Below, in pieces: positions 50,099-58,977 of a stretch of DNA of 64,000 bases. The position numbers and the translations under genes are program-made. Source of the DNA: Telmatobacter sp. DSM 110680 (GTDB lineage: Bacteria > Acidobacteriota > Terriglobia > Terriglobales > Acidobacteriaceae); assembly GCF_039994875.1 (NCBI RefSeq), contig NZ_CP121196.1, positions 4,774,001-4,838,000 of the forward strand, given 5' to 3'. Position 1 is the first letter of the stretch. Each line of letters starts with the position of its first letter. The notes beneath the pieces are model-generated. The model was not told the origin of the DNA and did no database searches. It saw only the letters and a list, made by a program, of their open reading frames with translations.

Positions 50099-50980
50099 TT
50101 ATTCCCGCGTAACTTTGAAGCCTTGTTTCTCCAGCATCGCCGGCACGCCCTCTTTGCCCACAAGGTGACCCGCGCCGATCGCTACGAAAGTTATGCCATC
50201 GCCTTTCAGCAGAGTCTCAATCTGCGTGGTGAACGCTTCGTTGCGCTTCACGACGAGAGTCTGAAAGAGGTCTGGGTGCTTGTCACGAAACTCGGCGTTG
50301 TTGAACTGGTCGAGAGCATCGACATCGCCTGCATACCAGGCAGCTATAAGCTTGTTGAACTTTTCGACACCGGTGTCAAAGTCGTCGAGTTCGGAGACAA
50401 GATAGTCGACCTGTGCTTTGTCACTCATGTCGTCGAAGTAGTGAAGCTGTTGCTCGGCTGTCTCGAAACCTTTGACGGGTTTATTTGCGCTCACGAACTG
50501 AGGTTTTAATTCCAGTTCGACGCCGCTACTGGGATCGTAACCAGCCTTCATTAAAGGCATGAGACTAAGCGTTAAAGCAGCCAGCCATGGTTTGAATGGC
50601 TCAAGCATCGATTCGCCACCAGGAAGGCCCGCCGAAGCTGCGACCTTGGTAAGCTTAGCGAGTTGGTCGGGAGTGAGTTTGGTGGATAGAGGATGGGCCT
50701 GATCCAGGCCAAGCTGCATGATCAGCGGCTGCATCGCAGCGGCGTCGTCGACGTTGGGGATCTCAAGATAGAGCGTGCCGCTTTCCTTGATGGCAGCGTC
50801 GATTTTGGCGGAGTGCCACGACTGACCTTTTTGAAGCGCGTGAACCGTTCCGAAAAGATAGACCGTAGCGTGGGGACCTTTGACAACCCAGATGGCGGGT
50901 TCGGCGTGTGCGGACAGTGCAGGCGCGATGATCGATGCGAGAAGTAAGACAAGTGAGACGAGTCTCGTGGCGCGAGGCAT
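50099..50980 (-). CDS. TraB/GumN-family protein, exported
   Basis: About 293 residues with a signal peptide (MPRATRLVSLVLLLASIIAPALSAHA). IWVVKGPHATVYLFGTVHAL and, near the end, FVAIGAGHLVGKEGVPAML are the two signature boxes of the TraB/PrgY/GumN family (Tiki-like metalloprotease fold). AGGAG five bases before the ATG 50980 sets the start, 41 codons inside the longest frame. Confidence 0.88.
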   Translation of the reverse strand: MPRATRLVSLVLLLASIIAPALSAHAEPAIWVVKGPHATVYLFGTVHALQKGQSWHSAKIDAAIKESGTLYLEIPNVDDAAAMQPLIMQLGLDQAHPLSTKLTPDQLAKLTKVAASAGLPGGESMLEPFKPWLAALTLSLMPLMKAGYDPSSGVELELKPQFVSANKPVKGFETAEQQLHYFDDMSDKAQVDYLVSELDDFDTGVEKFNKLIAAWYAGDVDALDQFNNAEFRDKHPDLFQTLVVKRNEAFTTQIETLLKGDGITFVAIGAGHLVGKEGVPAMLEKQGFKVTRE

Positions 50981-51122
50981 GGGAGCTCCTGATCCTGTGA
51001 GTATATCCGGAAGGGAGCGATTCTCAGCACAGCGTCGGAACAGAGATTTTCTAAGCATTGATCCCAGCGCGCCGCTGTCTGGTGTGAGCGGCGCACTGGG
51101 CACGAGCTGATATCCAAGTCGA

Positions 51123-52694
51123 TTAGTGCTCGATCGATATTGGAAGTTTCAGTCTCAGTGTCAGGCTTGCTCCATCTCCATCTGATGCATGATCGTGATT
51201 GGGTTTTTTTTCATCATGATCTTTATGGTGATGCTCTTCCTCGCCAACGTGCACATCAACGGACTCTGAGGAGATTCCGTTGGCGATTACCGCCAATTCA
51301 TAGTGTCCATGGGGGAGATGCGCGGGCACAACAAAATGGGTGTGATGGACTGCATGGCCGGTGGCAACTGCCATTGTCGAGTGATTGAAGGTGCGGCAGA
51401 ACGCGACACCCACGCCAGCGGGACCCAACAGTCTGACGAGCGGGTAGTTGGTTGCCATCTGCGCGTCGTCGCCATAGGCGTTTGCCTGCGATAGACCATT
51501 TAATTGCATGCCGTGCAGACGGAACGTTCCACCCGGATGCAGGTGTCGCGGCACCTCGGTGATGCGGGGACGCCATGCAGGGTGCGGTCCGCCTGAAGGC
51601 GTGTATATCTCGATGGTGCCGGTACAGTTTGAATACAGTACGTCGCCGCTAGGCAGCAACAGCAGGCGAGCATTGTAAGTAGGTTGGCCGGCGGCGCTTG
51701 CAGGATCCGCCTGAGGATGCAGATGCGCACCATCAAATTCGAAGAAATGTGTGGGCGGTCCTGACCATCCTGCTTTGTACGGACCGACAGCGCAAAGCAC
51801 CGAGCCATTGGGCAGAAGGCATGCAGGCGCATCGAAGGCGCGCATCAACTTGCCTCCGGAGACGGGGAAATCAGGGCCGGGAATCCAAGTGCCCGGTTGC
51901 GTGGGATTGATCGGAGGCAGATACACCGCGGTATGTCCCGTAGCTCCTGCGCAAAACACGCGGCCATCAGGCATCAGCACTGCCGGACCAACCTCGATGG
52001 AAACACCCGGTTCGTTCAATACCAGGTCGTGGCCGGGAGGTGTGGAACCCGCGTGAATCCACTGGTTATTCGCAATCAGATACTTCTCAGCGTGGGGGTG
52101 ATTGTTGACTTCTGCCACGATGATCGTGCCATCGGGCAGGAGCGTCCAGCTTTCTTCCGAACTTGTATCGTGCTTATGCGCGCCGGGAGTCCAGGTTCGC
52201 GAAATGGGATCGAAGATTGCGGTCTCCACGGTGTTAATGTTTCCCATCAAAACCTTGCCATCAGGCAGCACGCAGGTCGGAGCGTCGCCGATGTTGGTCC
52301 AACCCGTTGGCACGGGAACACTCGACCAGGAATCGGCCACCGGGTCGTAGATTGAGCATGCCAGAACATCAACGCCCGCCGCGCCGCTCACGTTATACTC
52401 GCCGCCGGCTACAAATACGCGGCCATCACGAAGCACTGCGGAAGCGAAATACAGCGGTGCATCCACCGGTCCGTTTTGCGCCAAAGGCGCGTTTGAGGGC
52501 ATCGGCGTCAGCTTGTGCCAGGTGCCGTTCGCATAATTCATGTAGGCGTCCGGCACCAGTCGATACCAGTTGGGGGTGATTGACCCACCCGCATCTTCAT
52601 ACTCATGACACATCACACTGCCATCGGTCAGCAGCAACATCGTGTCAACAGAAACCGGAGGCTGATGTCCGAGGGGATTCCATGTTCCAGCCAT
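51123..52694 (-). CDS. Kelch-like beta-propeller protein
   Basis: About 523 residues with several kelch-type blades (LYFASAVLRDGRVFVAGGEYN, GDAPTCVLPDGKVLMGNI, EESWTLLPDGTIIVAEVNN, APACLLPNGSVLCAVGPYK) and a C-terminal domain of the galactose-oxidase type (YPLVRLLGPAGVGVAFCRTFNHSTMA). The tail is His/Asp-rich (EEEHHHKDHDEKKPNHDH), a possible metal-binding segment. No signal peptide is visible at the ATG chosen for its AGGAGG ribosome binding site. Confidence 0.8.
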   Translation of the reverse strand: MAGTWNPLGHQPPVSVDTMLLLTDGSVMCHEYEDAGGSITPNWYRLVPDAYMNYANGTWHKLTPMPSNAPLAQNGPVDAPLYFASAVLRDGRVFVAGGEYNVSGAAGVDVLACSIYDPVADSWSSVPVPTGWTNIGDAPTCVLPDGKVLMGNINTVETAIFDPISRTWTPGAHKHDTSSEESWTLLPDGTIIVAEVNNHPHAEKYLIANNQWIHAGSTPPGHDLVLNEPGVSIEVGPAVLMPDGRVFCAGATGHTAVYLPPINPTQPGTWIPGPDFPVSGGKLMRAFDAPACLLPNGSVLCAVGPYKAGWSGPPTHFFEFDGAHLHPQADPASAAGQPTYNARLLLLPSGDVLYSNCTGTIEIYTPSGGPHPAWRPRITEVPRHLHPGGTFRLHGMQLNGLSQANAYGDDAQMATNYPLVRLLGPAGVGVAFCRTFNHSTMAVATGHAVHHTHFVVPAHLPHGHYELAVIANGISSESVDVHVGEEEHHHKDHDEKKPNHDHASDGDGASLTLRLKLPISIEH

Positions 52695-52926
52695 TGCGTT
52701 CCTCCTTCTGCGTCTCACGTACGAAACCGCTGCGTGGAAGCCTTTCGGGAGCACAACTCTTGATGTGCTTTTACACCGAATTCCTGCGGCTTATAGAGCG
52801 CGGCGGGTTCGTCTATATAGTGACTTCGGGAGGGCGATCGTTTCTGGTCGGGCTCAAATGCGACACAAGTCCTGAAAGTAATTCTTCATATCCTGCGGCA
52901 CTATAGCGCCGCTGGTTCGCGGGATG

Positions 52927-53814
52927 TCATGCCTCCTGATAGTTCATGTTGTTGAGATCTTCGATGAGGCTGGGCTGTGATGTCGGGTGCCATCCAAGCT
53001 GCTTCTGTGTCTGCGCGCTTGAAGCGGGTAGGTCGCCCCCCACAAACATTCCGAGCCAGCCAAAATGCGCGGCTGCCTCCTCCGGAGACATCGAGACAAC
53101 CGGCACCTTCAGGCCACGGGCAATTGCCTCTGCGATATCCCGCAGTTTCACACCCTCCTCTGTCACCGCGTGATAACGAGCTCCAGCAGTTCCCTTTTCC
53201 AGTGCCAGCCGATAAACAGGTGCGGCCTGCAGCACATGCGCGGCAGGCCAGCGGTTGAGTCCCTCGCCGACGTAGGCGGATACGCCTTTTTCGCGCGCTA
53301 TTGCAATGAGATAGCTGACCAGACCCTGCTTGACGCAATCGTGAACCTGCGGAAGACGAACCACTGAAGCTCGAACCCCCTGCGAACTGAGCGCATCGGT
53401 TGCCTCCTCCGAAGCTACGCGGGGAATTTGAGAGCTTGGCCGGTCTTGTTCCGTGGCAGTACGTCCAGGGGCAGCGATCGCGGTTCCGGAAGTGATAATC
53501 AACGGCCGGTTCGATCCGGCAAGCGCGGAGCCCATCACACCTATGGCACGCCTGTCGATCTCGCAGATTTCCGCGAACTTCGAAAAGTCGTGGATGAATG
53601 CCAGGTGAATCACTCCATCCGCCGCAGACGCTCCACTGCGTAAGCTGTCCAGATCCTCAAGATCGCCACGATGTACCTCAGCGCCAGCCGCGAGAAGAGA
53701 CTTGGCGCCCGCATCGCTGCGAGCCATGCCGAGCACCTTGTGCCCAGCATGGATAAGTTCGGGAACAAGAGCAGAACCGATAAACCCTGTAGCACCGGTT
53801 ACAAAAACGCGCAT
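52927..53814 (-). CDS. Extended SDR / NAD-dependent epimerase-like protein
   Basis: 295 residues. N-terminal nucleotide motif MRVFVTGATGFIGSALV (GxxGxxG), DLEDLDSL, GVIHLAF, and a C-terminal region like atypical short-chain dehydrogenases (YHAVTEEGVKLRDIAEAIARGL). The usual YxxxK is not obvious. AAGGAG seven bases before the ATG. It is divergently placed to the AraC regulator, a common arrangement for regulator and target. Confidence 0.85.
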   Translation of the reverse strand: MRVFVTGATGFIGSALVPELIHAGHKVLGMARSDAGAKSLLAAGAEVHRGDLEDLDSLRSGASAADGVIHLAFIHDFSKFAEICEIDRRAIGVMGSALAGSNRPLIITSGTAIAAPGRTATEQDRPSSQIPRVASEEATDALSSQGVRASVVRLPQVHDCVKQGLVSYLIAIAREKGVSAYVGEGLNRWPAAHVLQAAPVYRLALEKGTAGARYHAVTEEGVKLRDIAEAIARGLKVPVVSMSPEEAAAHFGWLGMFVGGDLPASSAQTQKQLGWHPTSQPSLIEDLNNMNYQEA

Positions 53815-53947
53815 TCGATTTCTCCTTTAGGTCGCCATGACCGCGTCTGCAGTCCGGCTATTATCAAGATGGAGATCGAGGCAATACGATCTACGCTGAT
53901 AGTCCGAATTATTGGCTCAATCGTCCGGAGGCTGCCGTAAGGCTCAC

Positions 53948-54916
53948 ATGGACCCGCTCTCAGATGTATTGTCGCTGCTGAAACCGCGCAGTTACATGTC
54001 GGGAGGCTTCCGTGTGAACGGCAATCTCGCCGTCAGATTTCCGAAGCATCAAGGCATCAAATGCTACGCCGTGGTCTCCGGAGAGTGCTGGCTTTCAATG
54101 GATGGAGTTCCCGGTCCAGTGCACCTCTCCGCGGGAGACTGTTTCCTTTTGCCGCGGGGATTGCCTTTTACACTCGCCACGGATCTGTCGCTTACGCCTA
54201 TCGACTTCCACACAATTCTCGAACAATTGCGGAACGGCGAAGTGGTCGCCTCCAATCCAGACAGGGAGAGCTACATCGTCGGAGGGCACTTCCTCCTGAC
54301 AGGAAGCCACGCCGATATTTTTCTCGGATCTCTTCCGCCCATCGTGCATATTCAGAAGGAATCAGATAAAGCAGCGATGCGCTGGTCGCTCGAAAGGATG
54401 AAAGAGGAGCTCCGCGATCCGCAGCCGGGTGGATCGCTTGTAGCCCAGCAGCTCGCTTACATGATGATCGTCCAGGCACTTCGTCTGCACCTGGCCGACG
54501 AAGCGAGAGGCAGCGTTGGTTGGCTCTTTGCCCTCGTTGATCCCCAATTGAGCCAGGCAATCACTTGCATCCACGAGGATCCAGCGCATCGCTGGACCAT
54601 ACAGGAACTCGCAGAACGTGTCGGGATGTCGCGCTCGATATTTGCGTTGCGATTCAAAGAGAAGGCCGGAGCGACACCGATGGAGTATCTGACGCGCTGG
54701 CGGATGCTGCTGGCCGGCGATAGGCTGAACACGTCTGATGATTCAATCTCAGCGATCGCGCTGTCGCTTGGCTACGAATCCGAAAGCGCCTTCGGCAAAG
54801 CGTTCAAAAGAATCATGGGCTGCTCGCCACGACAATACAGCCGGAGACCAAAGGCGCCTGCAACTGATGGCAAAGCACAATCAGGCCCCGAGCGGACCGA
54901 AGCAATCGCAAGTTGA
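53948..54916 (+). CDS. AraC-family regulator with cupin sensor domain
   Basis: About 322 residues. N-terminal cupin (GVPGPVHLSAGDCFLLPRGLPF) for ligand binding, then a double helix-turn-helix (WTIQELAERVGMSRSIFALRFKEKAGATPMEYLTRWRM and ISAIALSLGYESESAFGKAFKRIMGCSPRQYSRRP). AAGG five bases before ATG supports the start. It probably regulates the divergent SDR gene. Confidence 0.92.
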   Translation: MDPLSDVLSLLKPRSYMSGGFRVNGNLAVRFPKHQGIKCYAVVSGECWLSMDGVPGPVHLSAGDCFLLPRGLPFTLATDLSLTPIDFHTILEQLRNGEVVASNPDRESYIVGGHFLLTGSHADIFLGSLPPIVHIQKESDKAAMRWSLERMKEELRDPQPGGSLVAQQLAYMMIVQALRLHLADEARGSVGWLFALVDPQLSQAITCIHEDPAHRWTIQELAERVGMSRSIFALRFKEKAGATPMEYLTRWRMLLAGDRLNTSDDSISAIALSLGYESESAFGKAFKRIMGCSPRQYSRRPKAPATDGKAQSGPERTEAIAS

Positions 54917-54918
54917 AC

Positions 54919-56166
54919 TTAGGCAGAGATCAGGAATGTGCCATCGCGCATGATCTGCTCTTCTCCATCGCCAAACTCGAGCCAGATGTTGCAGCCCAGT
55001 CCAACCACATCGATGTGAGTGCCGGAGCGCCAAGGTGCTCCTGTGTGTTCGCCGTATGGATTGCCGAAGGCGATGTGAATTCCGGGAAACTTTTCGTCCT
55101 GCAGAATATTGCCAATGACGCGCGATACGCCAATGTTGGTCCCGATCGCAAATTCACCCACGCGGTCGGAATTCTCATCGGTGTGAGTGTACGCCCAGAA
55201 ATCCTGCTCGAGTTTCTTGTTCGAACTGGTGCAGGAGACGATGCGGTTGTTCGCGATCTGGATGGTCAGCGGCGCGGCCTCAAGCAAGCCGTAGCGTGCG
55301 CACAGCCAGTCGCCCACAACGCCATCTACAACGAACGTGCCGTTGACCTCACCGGGAGAGGTGAAGCATTCGCCACCGGGTAGATTGCCCCATTTTTCCT
55401 GTGAGATGATGCCGGAAGTCTTGAACCATTTGTACTCCGGATTCATGTCCGCGACGATGCTGGTGCCTGCAGGAGTAGTGGCGCGAATGCGGCGGGCGCG
55501 ACGCACACGATCGAGAACCTGCTGCGAGAGACGATCGACCTTGTCGTAGTCCGCACGCATGCCGTCGCACATGATTTGCGGCGTGATGTTGACCATGTGT
55601 GCATGGCGCATTCGCCGGCGGTTCACAACGTCGGTCATCTGCATTCGTGAATGCAGTTCATTGGGCTGAACCTGAACAGCAAAGATCGAAACTTGTGACG
55701 TCTCCATGTCTTCGAGAACGGCGGCCGGCATGTCCGCGAGCGGGCGCTGCGCAAGATCTTCGAGGATGAAAGCGTTGAAGGGACATCCGCGTTCTGCGAG
55801 TTGGGCCGCGATTGAAGCCGCGATTGGCTGCGTTACGCGATCGGCGATAAGAGTGACCTTCTCGTCAGGCTGAATGCGGAGGCAGGTGAAGACGGCGGAG
55901 CGGGCGCCCGGAACGAATTCTGCAGGGTAAGTTTGCGAAAGTAGATGCGCGGCGGTGGTGGTGAGGCTTGCGATGATCGTGCTCCGTCGGGATAGGAATG
56001 GGCGCGGGCGCGTAGGCGCAGTGGCCGCGTGTGTATAGGTTATCGGAAAAGTGACGCGATGGGAACGCAGGATGAGCTTGTTGTTTTTAGTCGAATCCCA
56101 GTTGCCCGTAACGGCTGATGCAACCGCTTGCAATGCAAGGACATCTCTCCAGTACAGACGCGACAA
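54919..56166 (-). CDS. M29-type leucyl aminopeptidase
   Basis: Up to 415 residues. LPGGECFTSPGEVNGTF (metal Glu), HIAFGNPYGEHTGAPWRSGTHIDVV (metal His/Asp/Glu) and EKVTLIADRVTQP give the M29 (aminopeptidase T/ AmpS) fold. The true start is uncertain: the frame has no ATG near its beginning, only TTG codons, and its first 50 residues overlap the divergent UvrA2-like gene's leader. The mature family length of about 360-370 suggests a start further in. Confidence 0.8.
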   Translation of the reverse strand: MSRLYWRDVLALQAVASAVTGNWDSTKNNKLILRSHRVTFPITYTHAATAPTRPRPFLSRRSTIIASLTTTAAHLLSQTYPAEFVPGARSAVFTCLRIQPDEKVTLIADRVTQPIAASIAAQLAERGCPFNAFILEDLAQRPLADMPAAVLEDMETSQVSIFAVQVQPNELHSRMQMTDVVNRRRMRHAHMVNITPQIMCDGMRADYDKVDRLSQQVLDRVRRARRIRATTPAGTSIVADMNPEYKWFKTSGIISQEKWGNLPGGECFTSPGEVNGTFVVDGVVGDWLCARYGLLEAAPLTIQIANNRIVSCTSSNKKLEQDFWAYTHTDENSDRVGEFAIGTNIGVSRVIGNILQDEKFPGIHIAFGNPYGEHTGAPWRSGTHIDVVGLGCNIWLEFGDGEEQIMRDGTFLISA

Positions 56167-56211
56167 AGGCTGCGGAAGGCAGGCGGCGTTTCTGAGCGAA
56201 AGACGTGGAAG

Positions 56212-58788
56212 ATGGAACCCCTTTTAACCGAAGAGATGAGCGCAGGCCTGGATGAGCCCAAAAGCGGCGCAATTGACGGGTCTGGTGGAGCCCGGGCACG
56301 GCGGCAGCGGGACCCCATTGTGCGGCTGCGCGGGGGGCGCGAGCACAATCTGAAGAATGTCGATGTAGACATTCCACGCGATCAGCTCGTGGTGTTCACC
56401 GGAGTGTCGGGATCGGGAAAATCGTCGCTGGCGTTTGGAACCTTGTATGCCGAGGCGCAGCGCCGATATCTCGACAGTGTTTCTCCTTATGCGCGCAGGC
56501 TGTTTCATCAGCTGAGCACTCCGGATATCGACTCGATCGAAGGATTGCCGCCGGCAGTGGCGCTGCAGCAGCAGAGAGGCTCGCCAACGACGCGTTCCTC
56601 TGTCGGCAGTGTTACAACGCTGTCGAATCTGATTCGCATGATGTATTCACGCGCGGGCGATTACCTTCCCGGACGGCCCATGCTCTATGCGGAGTCCTTC
56701 TCCGCCAATCGAGCAGAGGGAGCCTGTCCGGTGTGCCATGGCCTCGGACATATCTACGAAGTCTCCGAAGAGTCCATGGTGTTGGATAAGTCGCTCACGA
56801 TTCGCAATCGCGCGGTGAGTGCGTGGCCAACGGCGTGGCAGGGACAAAACCTTCGCGACATCCTAGTAACGCTCGGCTACGACGTCGACAAGCCGTGGCG
56901 CGAACTGCCAAAAAAAGATCGCGATTGGATCCTGTTTACCGATGAGCAGCCGACAGTACCGGTATACGCAGGCTTCACACCGGCGGAGACTCGGCGAGCG
57001 TTACGGCAAAAAATGGAACCGAGCTACATGGGCACGTTCACCGGCGCGAAGCGATACGTGCTGAACACGTTTGCGAACAGCCAGAGCGCCATGATGAAGA
57101 ATCGCGTATCGCGTTATATGCTGAGCAAGCCGTGCTCCTCGTGCCATGGCAAACGGCTGCGCGCAGATGCGCTCGACGTGACGATCGGTGGATTTGACAT
57201 TGCGGATATGGCCGCCATGCCGATGAAGCGCATGAATGGCCTGTTTCGCGGATTTCTCACCCCCTCCCGCGGTAAGAATCGCAATGTCGAGAAAGAAACA
57301 GTGCGCGAGCGTATCGCGAAAGATGTGGTCGCGCGCCTTGTCGTCCTCGATGACCTGGGTCTGGGGTATCTGTCGATGGACCGCAGCACGCCAACACTTT
57401 CTCCTGGCGAATTGCAGCGTCTGCGTCTCGCGACGCAGTTACATTCGAATCTTTTTGGAGTGGTGTACGTACTCGATGAGCCATCGGCGGGGCTGCATCC
57501 GCATGACACGGAGGCACTATTGCGTGCGCTCGATGCTCTGAAGGAATCGGGCAATTCCCTCTTTGTGGTGGAGCACGAACTAGACGTGATTCGACATGCG
57601 GATTGGGTCGTCGACGTAGGTCCAGGAGCGGGCGGCGAAGGTGGCGAGGTTTTGTACAGCGGTCCGCCCGATGGATTGCGCCGTGTGGATAAATCAGAGA
57701 CGCGACGTTATCTATTCGCGGAGAAGGCAACGCCGGCGCGGCAGCCACGCGTGGCGAAGGACTGGTTGCATCTGAAAGGTGTGCATCTCCATAATCTCAA
57801 GGGGCTAGACGTTGCGATCCCGATGGGCGTGCTGACGACGGTGACGGGCGTTTCAGGATCAGGCAAGTCCACGCTGGTTTCACACGCCGTGGTCGATCTG
57901 GTTGCAGAGCATCTGGGCCAGAGTATCGAAAGCGCCGACGAGGACGATTCAATGGCGGAGACGAAGGCCGCCACCGGATACATTGCAGGCGGATTGAGCG
58001 GGATTCGGCGGTTGATTCGAGTGGATCAGAAGCCCATCGGCAGAACGCCGCGCTCAAACATGGCAACCTATACCGGAGTCTTCGATCACATACGGCAGCT
58101 GTTTGCCAACACCAAGATTGCGCAGCAGAGGAAGTACGATGCAGGGCGTTTCTCATTCAACGTAGCTAAGGGGAGATGCGAACGCTGCGCGGGGGAAGGA
58201 TTCATCTGCGTTGAGCTGTTGTTTTTGCCCAGTGTGTATTCGCCGTGCCCCGTGTGCAACGGAAGCCGGTTCAACCAGAAGACACTCGAGGTAACATATC
58301 GCGGCAAGAACATCGCCGACGTATTGACGATGACCGTAAGCGCGGCAATCGAGTTTTTCAAAGAGGACGCGCAGGCATTGAAAACACTGATCGTGCTGCG
58401 TGAGGTTGGCTTGGGATATCTGCGCCTTGGGCAACCGGCAACGGAGTTGTCGGGCGGCGAGGCGCAGCGCATCAAGCTGGCTACGGAGTTGCAGCGCGCA
58501 GGGCGTGGGGACGCGCTGTATGTGCTGGATGAGCCTACGACCGGATTGCATCCGCTGGATGTGGAACGGCTGCTGGTGCAGTTGCAATTGCTGGTGGACG
58601 CCGGAAACACGGTGGTCGTGGTGGAGCACGACATGGAGATCATAGCGGCCAGCGATTGGATCATCGACATCGGCCCGGGCGCAGGTGACGAGGGCGGACG
58701 GCTCGTTGCTTCCGGCACTCCGCAGCAGATCAGCACCGACAAAAACAGCAAGACCGCGCCTTATCTGGCGAACCGGCTCAGCTTCTGA
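56212..58788 (+). CDS. UvrA2-like ABC ATPase
   Basis: About 858 residues, two ABC modules as in UvrA. Walker A motifs GVSGSGKSSLAFGTLY and GVSGSGKSTLVSHAV; signature motifs LSPGELQRLRLA (first, with Pro instead of Gly) and LSGGEAQRIKLA; zinc modules CPVCHGLGH, CSSCHGK and CERCAGEG...CPVCNGSRFN. The roughly 110-residue UvrB-binding insert that follows the first ATP loop in UvrA is absent (GDYLPGRPMLYAESF leads straight into CPVCHGLGH), as in class II UvrA (UvrA2/DrrC-type) proteins. It therefore probably acts in drug or DNA-damage tolerance without UvrB. The start is not fixed; ATG 56128 is upstream. Confidence 0.87.
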   Translation: MEPLLTEEMSAGLDEPKSGAIDGSGGARARRQRDPIVRLRGGREHNLKNVDVDIPRDQLVVFTGVSGSGKSSLAFGTLYAEAQRRYLDSVSPYARRLFHQLSTPDIDSIEGLPPAVALQQQRGSPTTRSSVGSVTTLSNLIRMMYSRAGDYLPGRPMLYAESFSANRAEGACPVCHGLGHIYEVSEESMVLDKSLTIRNRAVSAWPTAWQGQNLRDILVTLGYDVDKPWRELPKKDRDWILFTDEQPTVPVYAGFTPAETRRALRQKMEPSYMGTFTGAKRYVLNTFANSQSAMMKNRVSRYMLSKPCSSCHGKRLRADALDVTIGGFDIADMAAMPMKRMNGLFRGFLTPSRGKNRNVEKETVRERIAKDVVARLVVLDDLGLGYLSMDRSTPTLSPGELQRLRLATQLHSNLFGVVYVLDEPSAGLHPHDTEALLRALDALKESGNSLFVVEHELDVIRHADWVVDVGPGAGGEGGEVLYSGPPDGLRRVDKSETRRYLFAEKATPARQPRVAKDWLHLKGVHLHNLKGLDVAIPMGVLTTVTGVSGSGKSTLVSHAVVDLVAEHLGQSIESADEDDSMAETKAATGYIAGGLSGIRRLIRVDQKPIGRTPRSNMATYTGVFDHIRQLFANTKIAQQRKYDAGRFSFNVAKGRCERCAGEGFICVELLFLPSVYSPCPVCNGSRFNQKTLEVTYRGKNIADVLTMTVSAAIEFFKEDAQALKTLIVLREVGLGYLRLGQPATELSGGEAQRIKLATELQRAGRGDALYVLDEPTTGLHPLDVERLLVQLQLLVDAGNTVVVVEHDMEIIAASDWIIDIGPGAGDEGGRLVASGTPQQISTDKNSKTAPYLANRLSF

Positions 58789-58977
58789 TTCCTTGAATTT
58801 GACCAACTCCTGCCCGGGTCTTTGCGAACCTACCCTGAAAATGGTCTGAGACACTGGCTCGCACATCCGCTAAGATAGCGAACACGGTATTCCTAACCGA
58901 AAACTGAGATTCCTAAAAGACAACATAAACAACGCGGTTCCCTCCGGAACTCGCGGTCAATTGATTGAGGAGGACAG

